DNA of 23,093 nucleotides from DSUN01 sp035527715 (GTDB lineage: Bacteria; Planctomycetota; PUPC01; DSUN01). Positions within the stretch are counted from its first letter, which is position 1; each line of letters begins with the position of its first letter. Made by a program: the position numbers and the translations under genes. Of the stretch, positions 6,632 through 13,976 are shown piece after piece. The notes under the pieces were generated by a model that worked only from the letters and a program-made list of their open reading frames with translations, had not been told where the DNA came from and did no database searches. Location: positions 1 to 23,093 of the forward strand of contig DATKZY010000057.1 of assembly GCA_035527715.1 (NCBI GenBank), read 5' to 3'.

Positions 6632-9600
6632 CTACTCGCGCTGGATGAGGATGTAGCTGATCTCGGCGCCCGGGGCGCCCGACGGCGAGTCGAGCTGGAG
6701 GCTGAGCTGCCCATCGGCTACGGCGGCCCTGAGGTCGGGGAGGACCACAGGGGCCGCCTGCGCCGCGAGGTCCACGGCGGCCGCCTCCTTGCCTTCGAGG
6801 GCGACGCGGCGACGGCCGACAGGGCTCGCGGGGTCGCCGAGGGCGAGGGTGACCTTGTAGGTGCCGTTGGGCAGGTCGCAAACCCACTCGGCGGGGCCGG
6901 CGAAGGCGAGGCCCGTGCTGGCCTCGACGGTGAGGCCGGGCGGCTGGCGGCGGAGGAAGCCGCGGGCGCCGCCGGCCACGCTGCGCCAGCCGTAGCCGCG
7001 GAGCCTCGAGTAGGGGGCCCCCTCGTCGGCCACGAAGCCCGCGGGGCACCTCGGGAAGCGGCGCGGCTGGAAGCTCACGCGGACGGCGTCGCCTACGACG
7101 AGTCGCGTGGAGGTCTTAGCCGTCAGCGCCCCGTCGGACACGGTGAGGGCCACCTCGTAGTGGCCGGGCTTGTCGTAGCGCAGCGCGCCCGAGGCGCCCT
7201 TGAGGCCGTTGGACCACTCGCAGGTCAGCTCGTCGCCATCGGGATCGCTCGAGCCGCGGGCATCGAAGAGCACGGTGGCCCCGACGATAGCCTGGCGAAG
7301 CGGCGGCCCGGCATCGGCGACCGGCGGGCGGTTCGCGCCCGCGCGCACGACGTTGGAGAGGGGCGAGACATTGCCCGCGTCGTCCTCGGTCCGCAGGGCG
7401 ATGTAGGCGCGGCGGTCGGCAGGCAGCGGGCCGACGAGGAGCTTGTCGAGCCGGCCGGCAGGGCTGGGCGCGGGAGCGGCGGGCACGCGGTCGGCCTCGG
7501 CCCAGCGGACGAGGCCCTGGGGATCGCCACCCCTCTCCCTGCCAGAAAGAGGGGTGCCGAAGGGCTGGGCGGAGATGCGCACGTGGTAGCGGTGGGCCTG
7601 GCCCCGCGTGCCGTCGTCGCCGGGCGCGGTCCAGCTCAGGAGCATCTTGCCCCCCTCGGCGGCGGCGAGGAGGAGGTCGGTGACGGCAGCAGGCGGGGCC
7701 GTGTCGGTGGCGGCGGGAAAGCTCTCGGGCAGGCGTCGCCAGGTGCGGAGGTCGCGGACGAGGATCTCGCTGGCCGCGTCGTTCGGGTCGCACGGGATGC
7801 GCAGGTGGGACCCGATGGCGAGGCGGCCACCCGTCCTCGCGCCCACCTTCTGGCCGTCGAAGAACACGCTCATCTCGCCCGCCAGCCGCCACGCCACGGC
7901 CACGTGGTGCCAGGCGCCGGGCTTCACGCGCACCTGGTCGGCCAGCACGCGTGTGAGGTGCCGCTTGTCGGTGCGGCTGAAGAGCTCGAGGCCCTTGCGG
8001 CCGAGGGTGAGGGTGAAGCCGTTCGCCTCCGGCTCGCCGCTCAGCAACAGCGTGCTCGGCTGCTCCCCCGGGCCTTTGCGGTAGCAGAGGCGGAACTCGA
8101 TGGCACCCTGGGCCTCGGCCACGTTGCCGCTGTCGAGCAGGGGAAACCACACGCCGGCATGGGGGTGCCCGGCGGCGCCCGGGCCCTGGACAAGGCAGGC
8201 GCGCGCGCCGTCGGGCAGGGTCACGAAAGGCCGGAAGAGGACGCACCCGCCCACGCCGGCATCGGGCAGCGCCACGTCGGCCGCGCTCTCCAGGTGGCAC
8301 TGGAGGCCGAGGGCGAGCGGGGAGGCCGGGCCATCGGCGTCCTTGCCCGCGGCCACGTAGCGCTCCCACGCGGCAGTGAAGAGGTCGCCCTGGCGATAGC
8401 GGAGGGCGAAGTCGAGAGGTGTCTCGCACGGGAACAGGTCGGCCACCCGGTCGAGCCGCCAGGCCCTCTTGAGGAAGCGCGTGTCGCCCGTGGCCTCGGC
8501 GGCCCGGGCGAGCCAGGGGAGGGCCGGGGCGCAGGGGATGCCGTGGGCGGCGGCCTCGGGGTGGCGCGCCCAGTCGGCCACCAGGCCGTCGGCCGTCCCG
8601 TAGGGCTTCACGGTGGCGCCATCGGCGGCGCGGAGGCCCCCGACCTTCTCGTGCCCGGACCAGAAGGCGGCAGGGCTGGCGAGGGCCTCGGCGGCGCGGA
8701 GCAGCGCCGGCGGAATCCGCGGGTCGGGCTTGCGCCGCTGGCAGGCCGCCAGGGCCTCGAGGGCGACGGCCGCCTCCGCACTCGCGTCGGTGGGAAGGCC
8801 GTGCCCGCCCAGGCGCTGGGCGTCGAGGAGCTTGCCCAGGTAGAGGTCGAGCGCCACCTGGAAGGCCGCGGCGTGCTGCGGGGCGAACACGGGCGCCACG
8901 TCGGCCGCCTGCACGAGGTTCAGGAGCGCCAGCGCAGCCTCGAGGGGCGACGTGTCGGGGTCGTCGGCGTGGCGCGTGGCGCACTCGGCGTTCCGCAGCG
9001 CGGCGTCGAGGATCGCGCGGTCGCCGGTCACCAGCGCGGCGAGCCAGGCCCCGCCATACCAGCTCGCCTCGGGGTCGAGGCGGGGGTGGGCACCCTGCGG
9101 GGCGGGGGCGTAGCAGGCGCCGGTCCAGCGGTCGTCGCCGCCGGCGACGTTGTGGAAGGTCGCCACGTCGGCCGCGTGCCGCGCGCCGGCGTGGGCGGCG
9201 TCGAGGAGGCGCGGGTCGCCGCGCCGCAGGAACTCGCGCGCGAGGGCCAGCGTGGGGTCGAAGCGCTCCCACAGGGGCGCGCCGTGGCGCCACGCGCCCC
9301 AGGCCCCGTCGCCTTCGAGCGCCGCGACGGCCCGCTCGAGGTCGGCGCGCACGCGCAGGCCGGCGTCGCGCGCCCCCAGCGGGGCGAGCGCCACGGCGCC
9401 CGTGGCGGCGTACCAGGCGCCCGTGCACGCCCTCTCCTCGGGCACGGTCGCGCACGCCGCCAGGGGGCCGTCGAACGCGGCGCCGAGCGCCGCCGGCGAC
9501 GGCGGCTCCCCGGGCGCGAACCAGAACAGCACGTCGTCGGTCGCCGCCCGGCCCGCCAGGAACCCCTCGCACGGCCCGGCTTCCGCCGGGAAGATGCCCA

Positions 9601-10723
9601 CCTCGATCCGCGGGGCGCCGTGCACCCGCAGCGCCTTCGGGCCGCGGGCCGCGAACCGCCGCACGGCCACGGCGGCCCCGCCGCCCTTCCCCCACAGGCT
9701 CACGGCGCCGCCGGCCAGGGCGCCCGAGGCGGCCTCCCGGCCGCGGTGCACCAGCGCATAGCGGCACGCCGCGCGGTCCCGCGCGGCCCCCTGCACGAGG
9801 GCCGCCTGGTCGGTCGGGGTCCGCAGGCTGCCCGGGTGGGTGCCCAGCCGTTCGCGCTCGCCCGCGAACACCCACTTCAGCAGCCCCTCGCCCAGCCGCA
9901 GCGGAACGCACACCGTCAGGTCCGCCACCCGCAACGGGGACGGCTCGGGCGCCGCGCCTGCGGCCGCCCGGGGCTCTTCGCGGTTCAGCACGGTGAGTTG
10001 GAGGCGCGCCGCGGGCTTCCCGGCATAGAAGTGCAGCCGCGCCACGTAGTCGCCCAGCGTCGCGCCATCCTCGGCCTGGAGCCGTCCCGCCACGCGCACC
10101 ACGGCCCGCACCGGCCCCTTCGTCTCCACCTCGGCCCTCGCGGCGCCGCGGCTCGACAGGAACCGCCGCGGCTTGCCCCCCTCGCCGGCGACCTCCAGGC
10201 CCACCAGCCCCCCGCGCCCGTCGTGCGGCGCCACCAGAGGGCGATCCTGGCCGTCGAGCGTCACCTCGTCGAAGACCACGAAGCGGTCCCGCGGCAGCCG
10301 GAACCTCGCGGCCCCGGTCGAAACGACGATCTGGGAGTCCTCCTCCCGAATCCTCACCGGCGGGAAGCCGGCGGCGCCCGGCTCGGTGGACGGCGGCGCG
10401 CCGCCCGCCGCATAGTCGAGCCGGTAGGTGGCGATGCCCTGGCGCCGCACGGTGACCTGGAAGTCCAGCACGGCCCACTTCACCGACCCGTCGGGCCACC
10501 GGCTCCACACCTCGGCCTGGAGGGGGCGCTCGGCGCCCGAGGGGTCGAGCAGGCGCAGCGCCTCGGTCGCCCGCAGCGCGCCCGCGGGCCACGGCACGCC
10601 CACGGTCAGCGGCGCAGCGTCCTGGTCCGCCTCGGCGCCGTTCGTGACCACCAGGTAGAGTTGCGCGCCGGCGCAGGGCGCCACCGCTCCCCCCAAGAGC
10701 ATCAGCACGACGAGCCGTCTCAT
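6632..10723 (-). CDS. Large secreted PcRGLX/YetA-like polysaccharide enzyme with LamG, FN3 and PKD modules
   Basis: This 1363-residue protein has a signal peptide (1-20, ending CAGA). The N-terminus (about 22-270) matches the RIFT-barrel start of the exo-rhamnogalacturonan lyase/YetA family: PLTVGVPWPAGAL, then WSRWPDGSVKWAVLDFQV. A helical middle part (about 430-800) fits an alpha/alpha toroid. Then come a LamG-type jelly roll (about 810-1005, with WHHVAVAWR and MSVFFDGQKVG), an FN3 domain (about 1011-1126), a PKD domain (about 1131-1206, starting NRPPVADAG, with SSDPDGDEL) and a galactose-binding-like end (about 1207-1363, with RLRGYGW and LPNGTYKVTLALGD). It probably binds and cleaves an acidic or rhamnose-rich polysaccharide outside the cytoplasm. 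The family is inferred from motifs, and the active site is not identified. The start at 10723 follows a G-rich stretch rather than a strong ribosome site. Confidence 0.85.
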   Translation of the reverse strand: MRRLVVLMLLGGAVAPCAGAQLYLVVTNGAEADQDAAPLTVGVPWPAGALRATEALRLLDPSGAERPLQAEVWSRWPDGSVKWAVLDFQVTVRRQGIATYRLDYAAGGAPPSTEPGAAGFPPVRIREEDSQIVVSTGAARFRLPRDRFVVFDEVTLDGQDRPLVAPHDGRGGLVGLEVAGEGGKPRRFLSSRGAARAEVETKGPVRAVVRVAGRLQAEDGATLGDYVARLHFYAGKPAARLQLTVLNREEPRAAAGAAPEPSPLRVADLTVCVPLRLGEGLLKWVFAGERERLGTHPGSLRTPTDQAALVQGAARDRAACRYALVHRGREAASGALAGGAVSLWGKGGGAAVAVRRFAARGPKALRVHGAPRIEVGIFPAEAGPCEGFLAGRAATDDVLFWFAPGEPPSPAALGAAFDGPLAACATVPEERACTGAWYAATGAVALAPLGARDAGLRVRADLERAVAALEGDGAWGAWRHGAPLWERFDPTLALAREFLRRGDPRLLDAAHAGARHAADVATFHNVAGGDDRWTGACYAPAPQGAHPRLDPEASWYGGAWLAALVTGDRAILDAALRNAECATRHADDPDTSPLEAALALLNLVQAADVAPVFAPQHAAAFQVALDLYLGKLLDAQRLGGHGLPTDASAEAAVALEALAACQRRKPDPRIPPALLRAAEALASPAAFWSGHEKVGGLRAADGATVKPYGTADGLVADWARHPEAAAHGIPCAPALPWLARAAEATGDTRFLKRAWRLDRVADLFPCETPLDFALRYRQGDLFTAAWERYVAAGKDADGPASPLALGLQCHLESAADVALPDAGVGGCVLFRPFVTLPDGARACLVQGPGAAGHPHAGVWFPLLDSGNVAEAQGAIEFRLCYRKGPGEQPSTLLLSGEPEANGFTLTLGRKGLELFSRTDKRHLTRVLADQVRVKPGAWHHVAVAWRLAGEMSVFFDGQKVGARTGGRLAIGSHLRIPCDPNDAASEILVRDLRTWRRLPESFPAATDTAPPAAVTDLLLAAAEGGKMLLSWTAPGDDGTRGQAHRYHVRISAQPFGTPLSGRERGGDPQGLVRWAEADRVPAAPAPSPAGRLDKLLVGPLPADRRAYIALRTEDDAGNVSPLSNVVRAGANRPPVADAGPPLRQAIVGATVLFDARGSSDPDGDELTCEWSNGLKGASGALRYDKPGHYEVALTVSDGALTAKTSTRLVVGDAVRVSFQPRRFPRCPAGFVADEGAPYSRLRGYGWRSVAGGARGFLRRQPPGLTVEASTGLAFAGPAEWVCDLPNGTYKVTLALGDPASPVGRRRVALEGKEAAAVDLAAQAAPVVLPDLRAAVADGQLSLQLDSPSGAPGAEISYILIQRE

Positions 10724-10752
10724 GGAAGCATCCCCACCACCTCACCCGCCCC

Positions 10753-10781
10753 ATCATACCACTGCCCCGCGGCCCGTGCAA
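10753..10781 (-). promoter_or_regulatory. Sigma-70-like promoter of the PcRGLX-like gene
   Basis: TTGCAC (10776-10781) and TATGAT (10753-10758) on the minus strand are 17 bases apart. The leader would be about 22 bases to the ATG at 10723. Confidence 0.6.
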
Positions 10782-10869
10782 CCGCCCCCCTGCCGGCGTG
10801 GGTGCCGAGACGGGCCGCGCCGGCAGCGGAGCCGTGGTCGCGTCGGTGATGGGGGAGGGCGCGGCCGGG

Positions 10870-12699
10870 CTACTTCTTGCCCGTCTTCTTGCCCTGGTCG
10901 TGAGGCACGGTGACGACCAGGTCGGCGACCGTGGTGTTGCCGCTGGCGTCGGCGATGCTGAGCACGATGGTGTAGATGCGGCCGGCCTTGCTGTTGCCGG
11001 AGCGCTCGGCTCGGAGCTTGAGGGTGTGGTCGCCGCCGATCTCCCAGTCGAACGAGGTGTTACTGTCGCCCTTGGCGTCGTCGGACTCGTTGCTGGCGAC
11101 GGAGAGGATGCGCCATTCGGGCGCGGCGTCGCAGGCGTCCTCGACCGTGATGCCAATGGTGATGGGGACAAGGGTGTGGTCGGCCGGCCACAAGGTGTGC
11201 GGGGTGGCGGAAAGGCTGAGGATGGCAGGGGGCGTGGTGTCCACGATCGTGACCGTCTGGCTGGCCGTGGTCGTGTTGCCGCAGGCGTCGGTGGCGGTCC
11301 ACGTCACGACCGTCGCGCCGAGGGGGAAGACGTCGGGGGCATCGTGGGTGATGGTGACGTCGGCGTCGCAGATGTCCGCGGTGATGGCCAGGCCGATGTC
11401 CACGCCCGTGCCGTCGCGGCTGGTCTGCTCCGCCGTGATGTCGGCCGGGGCAACGAGGAGCGGGGGCGTGGTGTCGCAGACCGTCACGTCCACGCAGACG
11501 GGCTCGGAGTCATCCTGCCCGTCGCTGACGACGAGGGTGGCGGTGGTGGTGCCGTGGGGGAGGGTGACGACAGGCGCAGGGCCGGCGGCGGAGCCGCCGG
11601 GCCACGTCCAGGTGTAGGTGAGGTCGTCGCCATCGAGGTCGAAGGAGGCGGCGCCGTCGAGGGTCACGGTGGCGCCGTCGAGGCCCGATTGCTCGACGAG
11701 CTGGGGGGACCCTGCAACGGCGACGGGGGGCTGATTGCCGTAGGAGATGTTGGCCGCAGGGACACAAATGCCCGTGGGGTTGCCGAGGGCCTCGCCGGTG
11801 TAGACGCAAGCGAGGTCGGCGTCGAAGGCCATCACGCGGCTGGTGCCACCCCAGGTCTCATTGCCGGTCGTGATGTAGACGAGGCCCGTGTCGGGGTCCA
11901 CGGCGATGCCCACCACGCAGTCGGCCGGGTCGCCCGTGAGGGCGCGGAGGTCCACGGTCCTCTCCGTGCCCGTCTTGAGGTCGAGCTGGCTCAGGAGGGC
12001 GGGGTACTTCCACTGAGGATACGAGGGGACCGCGGCGTTGCCGGTGTAGACGAGGCCATTCGCGGCGTCGAGGGCGATGGCCATCGGCGTCTGCCGCACG
12101 GCGAAGCTGCCGGCGAGGCTCCAGTCGGCGGCCTGGAAGTAGCGGACCGTGGTGGTCGCGAGGTCGGTGACAAAGAGCCAGCCGGTCGCGGGGTCGAAGG
12201 CCAAGCCGATGGCCTGTTGCACCCACGGCAGGGTCACGGTTTCGGCCAGGGTGAGGGTGCGCTCCGCCGCATTCCAGTCGTACACATACAGGCGGTTGGT
12301 GAACCGCTCGACCACGTAGACGCGGTGACACGTCGGGTCCACAGCGATGCCGGCCAGGTTAGCGGCGCCAGGGGTGTCCACCGTGCCCAGCACCTCGAGC
12401 GTCCGGGCGTCCACCAGCACCAGCATGCCGGCGTTCTCGATCTCAATAGTCACGAACAACATCGCCGAAGCGTCGTCAATGGCGAGGCCGAGGGCGCCGT
12501 AGTCGGTGGGGCCGGAATCGGCCTGGAACCCCAGATATTGGGGCGCGGGCTGGATCCCATAGGCCCGGATGGGGCTTCGGTTATTGAGGTCCTTGATGAC
12601 GTACAGGGACTTCGCGGTCGCGCTGCCCGAGAACGCCGCGAGGAGGCACAACACCGCAGTGCCGCATGCCAGATGCCCGCCGCCCGTCACAGGCTTCAT
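10870..12699 (-). CDS. Secreted beta-propeller protein with PKD and HYR domains
   Basis: This 609-residue protein starts at the ATG at 12699, with GGAGAGGG five bases upstream. The frame upstream of that (to 12783) crosses the promoter, so it is not used. Residues 1-29 are a signal peptide. Residues 30-318 are repeated propeller blades of the NHL/YVTN type: LGLAIDDASAMLFVT, LAGIAVDPTCHRVYVV, GIAVDPDTGLVYITTGN. A PKD domain follows (320-408, starting NQPPVAVAG, with FDLDGDDLTYTW), then an HYR domain (408-490, with WTATDACGNTTTASQTVTIV). A second domain of related fold follows (about 484-600) and the tail is lysine-rich (KKTGKK). These modules mediate binding at the cell surface or to polymers; no enzymatic site is visible. 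It may be coexpressed with the downstream PcRGLX-like gene, although that gene has its own promoter. Confidence 0.88.
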   Translation of the reverse strand: MKPVTGGGHLACGTAVLCLLAAFSGSATAKSLYVIKDLNNRSPIRAYGIQPAPQYLGFQADSGPTDYGALGLAIDDASAMLFVTIEIENAGMLVLVDARTLEVLGTVDTPGAANLAGIAVDPTCHRVYVVERFTNRLYVYDWNAAERTLTLAETVTLPWVQQAIGLAFDPATGWLFVTDLATTTVRYFQAADWSLAGSFAVRQTPMAIALDAANGLVYTGNAAVPSYPQWKYPALLSQLDLKTGTERTVDLRALTGDPADCVVGIAVDPDTGLVYITTGNETWGGTSRVMAFDADLACVYTGEALGNPTGICVPAANISYGNQPPVAVAGSPQLVEQSGLDGATVTLDGAASFDLDGDDLTYTWTWPGGSAAGPAPVVTLPHGTTTATLVVSDGQDDSEPVCVDVTVCDTTPPLLVAPADITAEQTSRDGTGVDIGLAITADICDADVTITHDAPDVFPLGATVVTWTATDACGNTTTASQTVTIVDTTPPAILSLSATPHTLWPADHTLVPITIGITVEDACDAAPEWRILSVASNESDDAKGDSNTSFDWEIGGDHTLKLRAERSGNSKAGRIYTIVLSIADASGNTTVADLVVTVPHDQGKKTGKK

Positions 12700-12771
12700 C
12701 GTCGCCCTCTCCGGCCGGGGAGCCATCTCCCCGTCCAACCTCATCTCCACGCGCACCAAGCCCTTCGTCCT

Positions 12772-12799
12772 ATTATAGCACAAATCCGGCCAGAGTCAA
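12772..12799 (-). promoter_or_regulatory. Strong sigma-70-like promoter of the propeller/PKD/HYR gene
   Basis: TTGACT (12794-12799) and a perfect TATAAT (12772-12777) on the minus strand are 16 bases apart. Transcription should start near 12765, giving a leader of about 66 bases. Just upstream of the -35 is an 11-base G run (12814-12824). Confidence 0.75.
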
Positions 12800-12911
12800 C
12801 CCGACGCTCGGGCGGGGGGGGGGGTACGAGCCGGAATTGCAGGTGGCACACGCTCGCCGCAGGAGCCTGCCCGAGAATCCCCGTGACCCGCGTTGGGGCC
12901 GCCAGGGAGAG

Positions 12912-12940
12912 TTGACGCCACCGCCGCTCTGCGCTATCCT
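12912..12940 (+). promoter_or_regulatory. Sigma-70-like promoter of the lectin-like membrane protein gene
   Basis: TTGACG (12912-12917) and TATCCT (12935-12940) are 17 bases apart. Transcription would start near 12947, so the hairpin at 12957-13016 falls inside the leader, ahead of the ribosome site CAGGAG (13028-13033). Confidence 0.55.
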
Positions 12941-12956
12941 GCCCACCGGTCCAACA

Positions 12957-13016
12957 GCGCGGAAGAGACACCCGCAGGGCCGTTCTGGCAAGAGACAGCG
13001 GGTGTCTTTTCCGCGC
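12957..13016. repeat. Hairpin repeat, AAAAGACA family, extended copy in the 5' leader
   Basis: Nineteen-base arms, 12957-12975 (GCGCGGAAGAGACACCCGC) and 12998-13016, are complementary with one mismatch around a 22-base loop. The right half shares GACAGCGGGTGTCTTTT with the copies at 4603 and 4703, and TGGCAAGA also recurs near copy 1 in the reverse sense. It would form a strong structure in the mRNA leader of the gene at 13041. Confidence 0.75.
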
Positions 13017-13040
13017 CCCTCGACCCTCAGGAGAATCACC

Positions 13041-13970
13041 GTGCGGCAACCTGGCAAGCGTCCGTCGGCCGGCCTCGCCCGGCCCATCATCGTCAGCACC
13101 ATGGTCATCCTCACCACCGCCGTCGTCCTCTTCGCCTACGGACTCCTCACCCGCGAGAAGCCACGCACCCCGGCCCAGCCCCCGCCGGGCAAACCCATGC
13201 CCACGAGCCCCCTGCCCCGGACCAGCACCAAGCCCACAACCGGCGTGCCCACCCCGCCCCCCGAGAGGAAGTCGCCCGAGACTTCCGAGCCTCCCGCCCC
13301 CAAGGACGCCTTGTTCTACGACAGCTTCACCGCCAAGGATCCCTTCGCGGCCGGCAAATGGATCGCCACCCGCGACGGCGACTTCAAGGAAGCCGTCGTG
13401 GACACCCTGGACGGCCGCCTCCGCATCCGCGTCGGCACCATCGGCACCCGCGACGACACGGTGAAGCACCTTGGCCTTCGCACCGCCCAGCCCGTCGTGG
13501 ACCTCTCGCAAGGCCCCATCGAGCTTTCCGCCGAGATTGACTGGAACAACCAGGCCAACGGCTGCTACCTTCAGGCCAGCCTCTTCCTCTGCCCCACCTC
13601 CACCGACAAGACCGCCGCCAGCGAGAAGGACTGGCTGAAGTTCGAATACGTCGGCGTCCCGCCCGGGAAGAACGCCCGTGCCGCCTTGTGGCGACGCAAG
13701 GCCGGCAACCTCCGCTTCCTCTACGACGAAGGCTGGCCGGCCAAGCAGAAAACCGGCCGCCCGATTGGCAAGCAGCAAGTCACCCTCCGCCTCGACCGCG
13801 ACACCATCGAGGTCATCGAGAACGGCAAGCCCCTCTTCGGCCCCGAACCCCACGGCTGCCTCTTCCAGCAGGCATACCTCTACCTCGAAATCTGCTCCCA
13901 CAGCAACTACCCGCCCCGCGAAATCTACTTCGACACCCTCCTCCTCCGCCCCGCCAGGCCCGGCCTGTAG
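13041..13970 (+). CDS. Single-pass membrane protein with a lectin/glucanase-like jelly-roll domain
   Basis: This 309-residue protein starts at the GTG at 13041, because CAGGAG lies seven bases upstream; the frame further upstream crosses the promoter and hairpin. Residues 15-36 are a membrane anchor (PIIVSTMVILTTAVVLFAYG). Residues 41-88 are a Pro/Thr-rich linker. Residues 90-309 look like a concanavalin-A-type jelly roll: LFYDSFTAKDPFAAGKW at the start, WNNQANGCYLQASLF, VTLRLDRDTIEVIENGKP, and IYFDTLLLRPA at the end. The pattern is that of family-16-like or DUF1080-like domains, but no catalytic Glu motif is seen, so glycan binding is more likely than hydrolysis. The domain would face outward. 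The gene is convergent with the PEP-CTERM gene, with six bases between the two stop codons. Confidence 0.82.
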   Translation: MRQPGKRPSAGLARPIIVSTMVILTTAVVLFAYGLLTREKPRTPAQPPPGKPMPTSPLPRTSTKPTTGVPTPPPERKSPETSEPPAPKDALFYDSFTAKDPFAAGKWIATRDGDFKEAVVDTLDGRLRIRVGTIGTRDDTVKHLGLRTAQPVVDLSQGPIELSAEIDWNNQANGCYLQASLFLCPTSTDKTAASEKDWLKFEYVGVPPGKNARAALWRRKAGNLRFLYDEGWPAKQKTGRPIGKQQVTLRLDRDTIEVIENGKPLFGPEPHGCLFQQAYLYLEICSHSNYPPREIYFDTLLLRPARPGL

Positions 13971-13976
13971 CGGTCC

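Larger units (their letters stand above)
12700..13040. other. Divergent intergenic region: two promoters, a G11 tract and a leader hairpin
   Basis: The 341-base gap separates two divergent genes. It holds the minus-strand promoter (12772-12799), a run of 11 G (12814-12824), the plus-strand promoter (12912-12940) and the hairpin 12957-13016. No coding frame in it looks real. Confidence 0.75.

Noticed and set aside
6263..10849. A 1528-codon open frame on the plus strand
   Set aside because: It lies antisense to the PcRGLX-like gene. Its translation is Gly/Ala/Arg/Glu-biased without motifs, as expected of a shadow frame in GC-rich DNA.
7116..11171. A 1351-codon open frame on the minus strand overlapping two genes
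   Set aside because: It is the shifted frame of the PcRGLX-like and propeller genes, full of Arg/Pro/Ala, and it crosses a promoter and a true gene boundary.
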